Notes: generated by a model not told the origin, from the sequence alone. A stretch of 64,000 bases of DNA from Agelas oroides (GCA_949130485.1 OX422183.1:739501-803500), one strand, 5' to 3'. Counted from the first letter of the stretch, positions 44,001-55,442 are shown. Translations and numbers: made by a program.

Positions 44001-47000
44001 GCTGTAATGTGTTTTTGGATTCTCAACCAATCTGTTTAACTGTCCATGCATGCAATATGTTCACTCACCTGAAACTCAGATAGCAAATGGCTTGTTGAAA
44101 TGACAATTCCCCTTTTACATATATGTGTATGAATGTACGTACATACACATATAATTATTGCTTACTGCACATGTGTTGCAAGTTGGCAGACGGCAAGGGT
44201 GAAGCGACCAAAGTGTTCATGCATCGCAAGAGTAGATCCCTGGTTTAGAGCCAAGCACATTATGAACGTTTATAGAAAAAGATTTAATGTTGTTATTATG
44301 ACTCAGATTTCATGGGGAATGTTTCACACAAATATGGTGCTATAAGTTAGGTAAAGAATGTTGTTAAGTAAATACAAATCCTGTTTCAATAGTTGTTTAT
44401 ATCTATATTTGCATATATCTGGTATCAGGAGGTTAACTACAGTGCTGTAGTGAAATTCCTCAGCTTCACGTCTTTGTACAAGTCAACTGTTTGTTCATGC
44501 AACTAAAATATCAAACTATATAGTACTTCAGAACCAAGCAAGCCAGTCATTGTAGGACTCCCTCCACCCTCCTCCCTAAAATAACAAACTCTGGTCGTAA
44601 CAATATACACCTTGGTCATAACAATGTACCTACCAATATGTGGAGTGGCTCTAGCTAGTACTGACCGAATAGTACTCTTTTTCATTGCAGTGCCCTTGAC
44701 ATTCACACAGAATGTTCAGAGCCTTAATATCACCATGGGTAACCATGCAAACTTCACCTGTTGTGCTAAGGGCACCAATATCACACTCTACTGGGAAATA
44801 CTGGGGGTGGGGGTGTATTGTGACTGCACTGATGAAGCCTTCTGTGTAAGAATCACGTCTGCAGTCAACTCTGTCAGTAGCACTCTTGAGATTGACGTCG
44901 CTCAACCTAGTGGGACAGAGATTAGTGTGCGCTGTGTAGTAGAGCAGACCTTTGGAGGGCAGTCTCGTCAAAGTAACACTACTGGACAACTTACTGTGCA
45001 AGATGTTCCACCAGATGGTAAGATGTGTTCATACACACTCAACAGCAAGCACAACTATGCCATTATGTTTTACTTCATTTTACTAACCTGTTACTACATG
45101 AAGAGTAAAGCATTTTACTTACCTGTTACTACATGAAGGGTAAAGTGTAAAAGTGGGTCATTCTTAAAGTATTTTCTGAGTGACTGAGTAAACAAAACCA
45201 AAAGTGAATGGAGGTGTTGTGTCTTGCAGCTGCAACAATCTCACAATTTTTGCAGTCCTTGATGGGTGTGTAGAAGAGGATGGAATGTATCACCTGATCG
45301 TTTTGTCACCAAGTGTTTAAAATACTATAATTATATAGTCCATCATGATTGTCAAATTGAACAAATCTGGCTGGACAAAGTTCTCACCTAAAAATTTCTC
45401 AACAAGATTCGAGACCCATACCAAACAGCCCATCTTTAGCTTCACCGGAAGTGTATACACAGCTCAAGTGTATACACAGAGTATGACAAAGCTGCCCACA
45501 CTCATGTCATAAGATTTCTGCCTTCTCTAGTACCTGCAGTACATGTCCACAACCTAATCATGCTTCGCATTGCTGTGCTGTGCTGACTCATAAACTATGA
45601 ACACTAACCCTACTTATTTTTCTTCTTCCCTCTTCCATGTAAACCCTTCCATTTCACTACGTCTGCAGTATCCTGTGATGCAGAGACCACATGGTTTATT
45701 TCCTGGCCAGATACTCCTGCTGGCACCACCCGAACCCTCCGCTGTCCCACCACCACCACCATGATCAGCAGGACCTGCAGTCTGTCTGGTGTGTGGGAAA
45801 ATGTGGACCCCTTTCTTTGTACCCCTTTCGACTTGATCAACGCACAATCCATCAACACACAATCCATCAACACTGTGAGTGCCAACAGAATATCTTATGC
45901 TTTCAACATGGTCCACACGTGCATGTCCATTTACAGGATAGCATCACACTCGACAACTATGAGGAGGTTCTTATGAGTTTAAGTGAGGCTGTGTGGGGTG
46001 CAGCCATTAATGACCAGGAACAGACAACTAGTAACCTTGCTGTTGTTGCAGCTGTATTTTTGAGATCTGCAGCACTCATCAGTGAGAGAACTATCATTTC
46101 GAATGAAGTAAGTTACAGGTGTTTGTCAATCTTTGCTCAGTATAATTATGACAATGGGGTTTTGAGCTCTGCTTCCTGTTATTTCTCCCCATCTCTCCTC
46201 CTCTTTAGACAGTGCAGAATCTAATCAACATGTTGGAGGGCCTGCTACAATGGAATGAGGATGTGCTACAAGCAAATGCCCCAAAGTTAGCACAGCTCAC
46301 TACAAAAACAAATAATTTTGCTAAAACAGCAATTTTGTTTTTATATAGTGAGCTAGTGGACCATAACTATAGCATTCTTCTTTACTGGCTCCAGTTTTGT
46401 ATATACTGCAAGCGATCAATAACTGGAGCCAGCCAGTGAATGTGGCTACCATAGCTTATTTTCTGTCATCCCTTCTTGCTCCTTTCAGTATTGTACGTCC
46501 CTTTGATGCGATTGTGGGTGTATTTGCTCAGCAGCTGTTTGAGGGAGAGAGCTATTCCTTTATGACAGAAAATATTCTCTTTGTTGCAGAGCTGGTGAGT
46601 TGGTTGCATGTTGACAGTGGCATACACAACAGGTGAAGATACATTATTATTTTGTATTTAAAAAGTCCATCATTTCTCAGGTTTGCTCTTATAAATCTTT
46701 GCATCACATTTTTCTTCATTTTGCTAATGAAGGTCTTTGGATCAAAACATCCTGAATGTATGATATGAAATTGTTAAGTGGAGTATTTTTTCTCTTGGCT
46801 CCACTGCCACACCTTCCTCCACCACTGTAGCTGTCACAGGCTGAACTAGTTGCAGCTGGCACAAGCTTCTCATCTAGTGGTCAGACAGGAAATACCAACA
46901 TTAATACCCTCAACCCAGGTGAAACAGCAGCTGTCTTCCTACCACCGTCTCTCTTTTCTCTTTTCCAGTTAGTAATCAACAACAATGTTGGAATATCTTA

Positions 47001-49276
47001 TACTGTTTATGACACTGGGGCACTCTTCCCAATCAAAAATGCAACTGAGATACTTCGGAAAACCGATGCCTCAGTTACCACTGTTGTGGGAAGTTCAGTC
47101 CTTGCAGTTACTGTAGGGTCTAGACTGAGTTTTGTTAATCTGGTAGACCCTGTGAGGATCTTGCTGCGGTTGAAGGATCTGGAGGTGAGTGTGCAAGAAG
47201 TGGTTAGTTTATGTGTGAGGTACAACCGTCTATAATGGAACCCATGCATTATAACTGCACAACTGAATGCAATGATTATTACTTGCAACGTACTGCACTC
47301 TCCTATGTAGAATGTCACAAGTGGACCACCTCGGTGTGTCTCTTGGGATTTTGGTCTTGAAGGTATGCATGCATACAGTAGTGGGTATATCATAGGGTTG
47401 GTAATTTTTGCAGATACAAATAGTTTTGAAAAAAAAAAAATCTGCTATTCAGAACTTTTTGCAGCTCTGGTTTTCACAGTCAATGATTTTGGAACCCAGA
47501 TTTGTAATTCGTATACTATATGTTAATGCTTGCTTGACAGCTCAAAGCAAAATGACATACTTTGTATCGGCTATGGATGACTGAAATGGCAATCTAGGAT
47601 CTTTGTTGCTGGGTGAAGTGATATGCAAGCACAACCAGACTAAGTAGGAAGGCGACCCTTGTGATGATCACTTGTGCCCATTGCTAGACCTCACCATCCA
47701 GCTTCATTCACTGCTTTTGCACTTTCATACTGTAGCACTTTGATTTCATTAACTTGAGCAACATCTGAAATCGCAAAATTTTCTTCACACCCAGCACCAA
47801 TTCAAACTATTTAGGCTTGTGTACCTTTTTGTGAATGGCTATCTTCTCGTGAAAATGAATCCCTCACAAAAAATGCCAATCACACAGTAACTAATAACCA
47901 TTTTACTGTTCTATCCCTTTCCATAGCATATGATAAGCATTTCTAAGCTGTGTCGTATTGTGTCTTATAGCTAATTCTGTTGCTTTGTGTTATATAGAGT
48001 GGACTACAGAGGGTTGCGAGACAACAGAAGTGAATGAAAGTGTTGTGATTTGTAACTGCAACCACCTCACCAACTTTGCAGTTCTTGTGGTTAGCATTCC
48101 TTGTATGGGTATGTATAGCTGGCTGGCTCAGTAAACTGGTCAAATGCAAGGGCAGTAGGGGCAAGCCTGAGCAAGTGCATATTTCAAACATGGAGCTGCA
48201 TCCATTCTTCCCAGGAAGCTACTGTGGCTGAAGCAATAGTAATAAGCTTCACACTCAAAGTATCATGATAATGCTTGTGAGCAGTCTCCTTACCTGCATG
48301 GGACAACCTCAAGAATGCTGTCCTACCCTGTGCTTATGATAGAACACATCTTGATTGGTATCAATGGCCACACCTATATATGCGGTGTGGAAAGCACCAG
48401 CTAGTGGCTACTCATGGCTTTAGTGGAAAGTTGGGGTTGAAAGTAGCTCACACCACAATCTCTTACGGTGAACAGACCCACAGTCACTGCCAATGTTTGA
48501 GTTTCACAATGCATAACTATTGTATAAATTGAGTTTAGGATAGTGGTAAGTGGCCACAAGCAAGCAAACAAGCAAGCATACACGCACTTGCCAATGCAGT
48601 GCAGGAATCCCTCAGGCTTGCCCCAGTATTTATGCTATCCAGGAGCTGGTCAAATAGAATACTATATCTAAACCTTAAATGAGGGCTATCCACAAACCCA
48701 TGACATGTCCCTCTTGTTCTGAAATGCAGGACGTCTGCTCAAGATTTGCAATGCTTGGTGAGTGTACAGTATACTGTGGCTATAATGAAGTGGATGGTGA
48801 GATACTATTCTGACTCTTCCTCTCATTGTTATGGCTGGTCAATGCAGACATAAATGGATGCTCTGAAGGTGCTCATTACTGCCATCATGATGCAACTTGC
48901 AACAACAATCAAGGTAGTAGGTTTTCAAGCAATTTCTATCTATCTAACTCTACAGCACTATCACCTGGGACCATTGCTGGTATTGTTGTGGGAACCATCA
49001 TTGGGCTAGTGTTGATTGCAGGGTTCCTATTCTTCTTTAGAAAACTTATATCAGGTATGGGGATAATTTATGTTCGTGAAGATATGAAACGTATAGAATA
49101 CTTGTAGCAGGTACATTAACATAACAGATTGAGGAAATATGGACAATTACATTTCATTTTAATCTCCAGGAAGGTTTCTAAAGCATGAAAGCCCAGCAGC
49201 TCCTCTCAGTGTCGCTCAGATTCGTCTACATGGTAACATTGAGTATAAGGAGGTACAATGTACATCAACTACTTAG
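41078..49276 (+). CDS. receptor B: Ig3-HRM-GAIN/GPS-EGF single-pass receptor with ITIM-like tail
   Basis: Thirteen exons join in one frame of 772 codons: 41078-41417, 43121-43423, 44691-45017, 45669-45874, 45937-46107, 46209-46285 (donor weak), 46489-46594, 46831-47184, 47311-47362, 47998-48108, 48848-48913, 48956-49054, 49170-49276. A signal peptide (LVLLLLLALSLFCTFVRC) is followed by three Ig-like domains. The HRM has SWPDTPAGTTRTLRC and CSLSGVWENVDPFLC. The GAIN fold has VGISYTVYDTGALFPI. A canonical GPS follows: CVSWDF, EGCET, CNCNHLTNFAVLV, with the HL|T cleavage site intact. Then come half an EGF domain (DINGCSEGAHYC), one span (GTIAGIVVGTIIGLVLIAG) and a tail with IEYKEV, which fits [ILVS]xYxx[ILV]. 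No seven-helix exons exist between GPS and the span. HRM and GAIN are known from adhesion GPCRs, so this is an unusual fusion. I infer a self-cleaved adhesion receptor with inhibitory-type signalling. Confidence 0.8.
41677..42250. mobile_element. long-TIR foldback element with CAGTATA target duplication
   Basis: About 250 bp at each end are inverted copies (left TAGGGTTACCAATGTGAAAA, right TTTTCACGTTGGCGACCCTA). Both flanks read CAGTATA. It lies in intron 1 of receptor B, could form a very long hairpin in the transcript, and has no coding capacity. Confidence 0.85.
42361..42850. mobile_element. hAT-like MITE with TAGTGGCATAGCC ends
   Basis: TAGTGGCATAGCCAGAA at the left and TTGGCTATGCCACTG at the right are inverted. 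Flanks TTTGAGGC and CTTGAGGC match at 7 of 8 bases, the 8-bp duplication expected for hAT. A degraded GTCTCGCA-type hairpin lies inside near 42597-42655. It is in intron 1 of receptor B. Confidence 0.8.
43800..44044. mobile_element. foldback MITE
   Basis: The left arm (AACAGTTAATTCTGTGAACA, AACACATTACAGCAATCACC) and the right arm (GGTGATTGCTGTAATGTGTT, CAATCTGTTTAACTGTCC) are inverted over about 85 bp. A half copy is at 38147-38240. It is in intron 2 of receptor B. Confidence 0.8.
45201..45273 (+). pseudogene. relic GPS exon between Ig3 and HRM exons of receptor B
   Basis: The DNA matches the GPS exon at 47998-48108. It reads KVNGGVVSCSCNNLTIFAVL and then a stop (TAG 45271-45273). The Cys-x-Cys and FAVL are kept, but the cleavage His is replaced by Asn. 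No donor follows. It shows that a second GAIN/GPS unit, or an older exon order, once existed here. Confidence 0.75.
48914..48955 (+). other. 42-nt in-frame micro-intron of receptor B
   Basis: It begins GTAGTAGG and ends CTCTACAG, and has no stop. Removing it joins the half EGF to the membrane exon exactly as in receptor A. Retaining it adds 14 residues (SRFSSNFYLSNSTA-like) in frame. Either form is translatable. Confidence 0.5.
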
Positions 49277-50990
49277 TATCCAAGGAAAGAGCTGCTGACC
49301 ACTCCCATGAGACACTGCATGGATGGGTACAATACATAATCCACATAGCTTTCCATGCAAGTGTATATATACTTAGAGCAATTATATTTTGTAGGCTTGT
49401 TACATGTAGTGTTACCATCAGTTCGTTTTTATTATATAATAGCAATCTTGATGCCAGTCACACATAAGCAATAATATTGATTATCAATTATTCTGTGATG
49501 TTCACATTTGGTAAACTAAATCTGAATCCCCATAAACACTGGACCTGGGCATCCAATTGCAAGGGCCAGGGACCTGAGGACTCAAGCGTCTTGAAGGCTG
49601 TGTTGCGCCTAGCTGTTGACACTTGACAGAAATGCAACTACAAACAACCAACTTGTGCTGATGTTCTAAGCCCAAATTCATGCTTGTGTCATAATTTGTA
49701 AGTATACAATACACATGCAGTGCTATATACACACACCCTAGCTTCACTAGCTTCTTTCCCCTCATGCAGTGCTATGAAGACCCTATTCACAGCAGATTGT
49801 GCTATTTCATTATTCACTAGCTTCTTTCCCCTCTTCTTCACCCTGTAAAACCTGAGAATGTATTAAATGGCTACTGGCTCTGGGGTCAAAGGTTACAGAG
49901 GTGACATTGACACATGCACAGTATGAAATGCGGAAGTTTACTGAGGTCTGCAATAACCTATTAGTAAATGTCCATCACTGCTTGAAATCTTTATTTTACA
50001 AATGAAAAACCTGTGAAAGTCATAGCAAGATCTGCATATAACATCAGAGTCATTAATCACAATTATACACTGCACAAAAAGATTGGTTGTTTTAACCACT
50101 GAGTGGTTACCCTGGTTACAGACAAGCTGTGGTTATGTGAAGTTTATTTTGGTATTAGGCGCTAATGCTTTTGTGGTCACTATCTCACAGATGTTCAGTG
50201 GTTACTATATCTGCAAGATCATGGTTGTAAGATGGTCTGGGAAGCTTTTTCTCTGGTTCTCTTACACAATTAGCAAAATAGACAATACAAACAACCAACT
50301 TGTTTTTGCAGTGTATAGTTATTCCTGTTTACTGAGTTTGTGCTTGTCACACAGTCCCTCATTATGGAACAAGACTTTAAGTATAGCTTTTCCCCCCACT
50401 TATCTCAAGGTGTATATTTACCCTCTTCACAGGCCCGACGGCTACAGTCAGTTCCAGCTACATTGGGATCCAGTCTGTGAAGAAGGCTATACTTCACTTG
50501 GCCTCCAGTTACTTAGGAGTTGGCAGTTTCATTGCTCTAAAATTAATGTAACCACAATATTGGTCAGGATCTGAAAGAGCTGCTAATGTTTGTAATATAC
50601 TAAATAGTAACTGTGTACGTATTTGATGGAAATTTTCATGTATATTCTTCATCCATATTCTATGGGCTTTGCTATAGCTAAACTAATACATTAGTTCATG
50701 CAAAAAGTTGCACCAATCTCCTCTCAAGTGATCATACTAGTACTTCTGATGGAATTCTGTTTGTGAGCTGGATTTGTGCATCTGTGTACCACATCATGTG
50801 GCGACCATTGTTGACATTTTATATACTGGCCAGCTTTCTAGCTAGTCTGCAACAAGGGTAACAACTCTGAGGTTAAAACAGCCAATTTGTTTTTGCATAT
50901 AGGTATACTCCTTATTTCCCTTTCATGCCTTTGGGGGTTGAAACATCAATAGAGGACTTTCAGAAGCTTCTCAGTTGGCTTCTGCATAAA
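49277..50990. other. no supported gene
   Basis: At 49296-49345 the DNA still matches the far end of receptor A's tail (GACCACTCCC, GAGACACTG, TACAATaCATAA) but lies beyond receptor B's stop. A long open frame at 50083-50574 has no domain or splice support. A possible acceptor at 50432 opens GPTATVSSSYIGIQSVKKAI, which I do not recognise. Confidence 0.4.
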
Positions 50991-51113
50991 TGGAGAGAAG
51001 GTTATCTGTTACTAACTTGAGCTCGGAAAATACTTTTTGGCTGAATGCTCCAGTTGTCATCAGGGCGAAAGTTATTTTCCAAGCTCAAGTTGGTAACAGA
51101 TAACCTTCTCTTC
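50991..51113. mobile_element. foldback MITE
   Basis: GAGAAGGTTATCTGTTACTA and its near complement TGGTAACAGATAACCTTCTC, with inner AACTTGAGCTCGGAAAATA and TATTTTCCAAGCTCAAGTT-like blocks, form a hairpin. A diverged relative lies at about 55670-55810. Confidence 0.75.
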
Positions 51114-52145
51114 AATAAAGGACTTATCGCACTTGGAAGTATGACAACCACGTGTTCGTGAAAAGCCTACAGTTCCTGAGAAGAATTAGGCTTGTAGTTG
51201 CCGCAAATTTTAAGCTGACCGCTCGTGGACAGGAAGTGCAGCTTCCGCTTACGCAACGTCCTATGCATCCCGGAAATTAGATATGCCCGTTTTACAGTGC
51301 ACCTTGTGTCTAGCAGACTGAACTTGAAGAGGTGGAACAGGTTCTCAACTGAAAGTGAGTCCTTCAATTTCATACATCACTAGCTACTAACTGGACTGAT
51401 AATATACATCGCACAAATTCAGTTTGATTGGAGTCGACACTGCGAGGCACTGAGTCCTTTATGCCTAACCCGAGGGCTAACCTTCGCCTGTTCTCATAAT
51501 TACGCGAACCTCTGCTTCAGTTGAGGCATATGAAAACCTACGCTTTGCTTTTGCCGGGACTGTCAGGCCGGAAACATGATGGCTATCAGTCTGGCCAGTC
51601 AGGAATCGCTGTGGTCGTCCGCTTGAAACAGGTAGCTAGCTCCAGTTATTCCGATCATGGCACGTCGACTATTACCTCGTTTGAAGAACACACAGTTGAA
51701 ACGCTGAAGTGCGGAGACCTAAGTAAGGGATGTAGGGAAAGGGAAATACAGAAGTGACACGAAAAGCCGCCTGCCAAATGGACCCTTTCAGAACGAAGGT
51801 TTAAAGGAATGTTAAGTGGCGGTTAAGCGGCGGAAGCCGACAGAATTAAACCAGCAGGAAATCAACGTGGTCAGCTTTACGTATTCATAAGTACGTAAAC
51901 TGCACAGTCTGCAGCTCAGTGCCAAGGGTGTGCACTTCTGCTTCCGCCAATTTATGGCCGTTGAAGTACCACTTAAAATCCCTTCACACCTTTTTGAAAA
52001 GCTCTGTAGAATTTTAAAGCCATGGTATGTACTCAGACTAAAGGAGTTTAATGAAATTAGTGGGGAAGTCCCCAATAGGACTAGCTTCAACAAGACCTAT
52101 TACTGACCTGTGCCTGGCAGACTGAGACATACATGTGTGGTTTGG
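51114..52145. other. upstream region of the kinase-Kelch gene, no supported coding exon
   Basis: The stretch contains several short frames without domain signals. The region near 52100-52145 is probably 5' untranslated exon, since it ends in a good donor (TTTGG|gtaagt). Confidence 0.4.
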
Positions 52146-52186
52146 GTAAGTGTACAGTGTATAAATTACTGCAGTTTTACTTGCAG
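52146..52186 (+). other. probable 41-nt intron before the kinase start codon
   Basis: GTAAGTGTACAG opens and TTTTACTTGCAG closes this stretch, three bases before ATG 52190. Its length, not a multiple of three, and position suggest a 5'UTR mini-intron. An ATG at 52133 would read through it in frame if unspliced. Confidence 0.45.
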
Positions 52187-52189
52187 GTC

Positions 52190-54496
52190 ATGGCTCGCCG
52201 CTACCAGCCCCAGTTTGAGTTTCGCTATCGAAGAGTTGAACTCCTCAAAAATGAGTCTCTTGGCATTGGGTCGTATGGTGCCGTCTGCAAGGCCATGTGT
52301 GATGATCTTCCCTGTGCTGCTAAAATCCTCCACCCTGCCCTCTTTCAGTTTATCTCTCCAGAAAGAACAAGCGTCATGCACAAATTTGAGCAAGAATGTC
52401 GTCTTTTGAGTGCCATAAAGCATCCACATATTGTCCAATACTTGGGTACATACCATGATCCTGAGTCAAGGCTGCCAGTGTTGCTGATGGAGTTAATGGA
52501 TGAGAGTTTGACCCGATTCCTGGAGCGAGCCAACGAACCACTTCTATACCACACTGAAGTGAATTTCTGCCATGACATAGCTCTTGCCCTTTCTTACCTC
52601 CACTCTAATGGCATTGTCCATCGAGACCTATCAAGCAACAATGTGTTGTTGATAGCTGGAAGTACGGCCAAAGTGACAGACTTTGGAATGGTGAAGCTGA
52701 TTAACCACAGCACAGCTCACATCACCCCCCTCACTCTGTGCCCAGGTACAGTGGCATACATGTCCCCAGAAGCATTGAGAGATCGACCGGTCTACACTGA
52801 AAAGCTAGACAGCTTTTCATTTGGCGTTCTGTGTATTCAAATCATGACCAAAAGCTTTCCTGTCCCTGGAGACCGCTTCAAAGTCATGGAGATTAGTGAT
52901 CCAAGGATACCATCAGGTAGGGTTCAGATTGAAGTTCCTGAAATTGAACGTCGACAATCTCATATTGATCTGATTGACCCAGCCCACCCCCTGCTACCAA
53001 TTGCTCTTGACTGCCTAGAAAACAAAGAGGAAATGAGGCCATCTTGTCATGAGCTTTGTGGTCGAATTTCCACACTGAAAACAGCCCCCAGGTACACTGT
53101 GAGTGTGCAGCAATCGCAAGTGAATGTACAACAGCATATTCAAGACCTTCAACAGCAATTGCACATCAAAGATGACCAGCTGCACACAATGGGTAACCAA
53201 CTGTACACCCTGAGCACCCACCTGCATGAGAAAGAACAAGAAATCCAGCAACAGCAGCAGCAGATTGTGAGACTACGGAATCTGCTCACTGTAAGTAATG
53301 ATGATGTTCAAACTCTCCAGCAGCAACTAGCTGCTAAAGTTCACCAGCTACAGCAGAAAGAAGCAACCATAGCCACATGTCAGTTAGAGATTCAGCAGCT
53401 CAGACAACAGCTGCTGTCCAGTGAGCAGGCGATTGCAGACTTCCAGCAGAACCTTCTGGAGAGAGAGACGACCGTCCAAGACCAGCAAAGACAATCCCAA
53501 GCTCTACAACAGCAGCCAAGGCATAGCAGCAGACAGAGACAAGAGGAGGTAGAGGCTGGTGGTGCAGCAGCAAGTGGGAGTATAATCAAGCTGAGGTGGA
53601 GAGATGGTGGAAAGGCACCAAGTGAACTTTATGGAGAAGTGGCTATTGTGGATGGGGGTGTGGCATACATTCGAGCTTGGGGGAATAACAAGGAAAATGT
53701 ATTTGCTTATAATTCCACCAATGACACATGGTCGGAGCTTCCCAAGTCTACTAATTATGGTTCCAGTCTGGCAATAGTCAAAGGTCTCCTCACTGGCATT
53801 GGTGGGAAGACACCAACCCATGAAGTCACTAACTCACTCCTCAGCCTCACCGATAACCAATGGACAATAGAGTTTCCTCCCATGCCAAGCAAGCGCTGGT
53901 TGATTACAACAGTATGCAGTGGCAGTACTCTAGTTGTGGCAGGAGGAGTAGGAGAAGACAAGAAGAGACGGAGAAGAGTTGAAGTAATGGACACAGAGAC
54001 TCTTCAGTGGTGCATAGCTAGCAGCCTTCCACACCCACTCTACCAAGCAACCGCAGCATTGAGTGGAGACCAGGTTTACTTTCTGGGAGGTTGGGATCAG
54101 AATAAGGAACAATCAAAGTCAGTTTTCACATGCTCACTAGCTGCCCTCCGCCAGTCCTGCCAGCCTCAGTCCCTGGGAGCACGATTGAGAGCGTTGTCAT
54201 TAACTAGCAGACCCAAAGTATGGCACCAGCTAGCTGACACCCCAGTCACCTTATCCACATGTGCGTCACTGTGTGAACGACTGATGGCTGTGGGTGGGTA
54301 TGATTCACATGGTAAAGAGACAAGTGTCGTTCATATGTACAACACAACAACCAACTCCTGGGAGGTAATCAGCCAAATGGCAACTCCTCGATATCTTTGT
54401 CTAGTGGCAGTCCTCCCCCACAACCAACTCATGGTAGTGGGTGGTTATACACCAAGTGGTCTGACTGACTCTGTAGAAATTGCTACCATTGTTTAA
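52190..54496 (+). CDS. protein kinase - coiled coil - Kelch repeat protein
   Basis: The 768-residue protein is in one exon. Residues about 20-310 form a complete kinase domain: glycine loop GIGSYGAV (25-32), Lys45 in CAAKIL, Glu67 region, HRDLSSNN (144-151), DFG (164-166) and MSPEAL (191-196). HRDLSSNN with GTVAYMSPE fits a TKL-type or TK-related kinase, probably Ser/Thr or dual specificity. Residues about 315-470 are a Gln-rich coiled coil (QQHIQDLQQQLHIKDDQL). Residues about 485-768 contain five or six Kelch repeats (VVAGGVGEDK, VYFLGGWDQN, LMAVGGYDSH, LMVVGGYTPS), likely a propeller for substrate or partner binding. All catalytic residues are present, so it should be active, probably dimerised through the coil. 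I choose ATG 52190 because an acceptor precedes it. No signal or membrane segment: cytoplasmic. Confidence 0.9.
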   Translation: MARRYQPQFEFRYRRVELLKNESLGIGSYGAVCKAMCDDLPCAAKILHPALFQFISPERTSVMHKFEQECRLLSAIKHPHIVQYLGTYHDPESRLPVLLMELMDESLTRFLERANEPLLYHTEVNFCHDIALALSYLHSNGIVHRDLSSNNVLLIAGSTAKVTDFGMVKLINHSTAHITPLTLCPGTVAYMSPEALRDRPVYTEKLDSFSFGVLCIQIMTKSFPVPGDRFKVMEISDPRIPSGRVQIEVPEIERRQSHIDLIDPAHPLLPIALDCLENKEEMRPSCHELCGRISTLKTAPRYTVSVQQSQVNVQQHIQDLQQQLHIKDDQLHTMGNQLYTLSTHLHEKEQEIQQQQQQIVRLRNLLTVSNDDVQTLQQQLAAKVHQLQQKEATIATCQLEIQQLRQQLLSSEQAIADFQQNLLERETTVQDQQRQSQALQQQPRHSSRQRQEEVEAGGAAASGSIIKLRWRDGGKAPSELYGEVAIVDGGVAYIRAWGNNKENVFAYNSTNDTWSELPKSTNYGSSLAIVKGLLTGIGGKTPTHEVTNSLLSLTDNQWTIEFPPMPSKRWLITTVCSGSTLVVAGGVGEDKKRRRRVEVMDTETLQWCIASSLPHPLYQATAALSGDQVYFLGGWDQNKEQSKSVFTCSLAALRQSCQPQSLGARLRALSLTSRPKVWHQLADTPVTLSTCASLCERLMAVGGYDSHGKETSVVHMYNTTTNSWEVISQMATPRYLCLVAVLPHNQLMVVGGYTPSGLTDSVEIATIV

Positions 54497-55442
54497 AGGT
54501 GTGTAAACACATGTACAGTTCCTACGGAGATCACAATGCAATGACTCACCCCTAGAGTTTCTCATGAGTGCATGTTTTACGTGCATTTTTCATGCTTTTT
54601 TTTTATGCTGTGTTTAGGATTGTTGTTGTCCACCTGCCTGAACAATGGGTGTGTGACCAGATCAATAGTATAATTAGTGAAGAGCACTGCTAATCAGTCA
54701 TTGCTGACGTCCACCACATGAAGGTGGTGGGCATTAACAGTTACATGCTATGATGCACTCTATGAGTGTTGACTATATATATAATATCAAAGTCAAACTA
54801 ACATCTACTTAGCTGTTTAGTATGGTGGGGTTGCATGTCTAGCTGCTTGTGCCAACAGAGGTGTCACATGCATGCATGCACCACCAATGCTGGGTATGCT
54901 AGCTGTCAGGGTGCATAGTACAGCCAGTGTTATCGATTTTTCTTACTCAGGCACTGCATTATCACTGAGCTTCACCCTTCCTCTGTCCCTCACTGTCTAT
55001 ACTGAATGGTGTCACATCTGGCTTTCCAAGATTTTCTCTTCTTCAGGGAATGAAGCACATAAGTTATCCCTGTTGTTGCTCCCTTATGCAGGTAAAGAAT
55101 TTGACAATGTTGAACCAAACATTGTCAATGGAGTCATAATTATACTAATGTCTAAATTGCCTCAAGGGTACACACACCAAAAACTGAAGCACAAGCCACT
55201 ATGTTGTGCTACATTTTGTGAGATCACGTGAATCTGTGATGTGATCGCCTTTCTGATGCAATTCATGAGTGAGCAACCTCTGAAATTTGTTCAAAAACTT
55301 TGCCTGGGTGACTGATTATGAATGGCCACTGTAAACCTACAATGTTGACATAATTTGTATGACCCCATGCACAGTATCCAGTCCTGCATGATGGCAAAGT
55401 ATATGAAAACTGTGTATGCCCATTAAGACTGTTCTATATATA
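54497..55442. other. no supported gene
   Basis: This is 3' flank of the kinase gene. It has the short palindrome GTCCACCACATGAAGGTGGTGG near 54709 and TTGACAATGTTGAAC with its inverted partner near 55100. No signal exon for receptor C was found. Confidence 0.4.

Noticed and set aside
45610..45916. Minus-strand frames opposite the HRM exon
   Set aside because: They are shadows of the HRM exon, which has the conserved Trp/Cys pattern and phase-matched splice sites on the plus strand.
48109..48847. Search for a seven-helix domain after the GPS of receptor B
   Set aside because: No hydrophobic coding exons were found in this interval, and the next phase-matched exons are the half EGF and the single span.
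50083..50574. 163-codon open frame
   Set aside because: No recognisable domain, no start context or splice partners, and flanked by repeat-like sequence. A small exon at 50432 cannot be excluded.
51521..51757. Short frames upstream of the kinase gene
   Set aside because: No phase-consistent splice to the kinase and no domain similarity.
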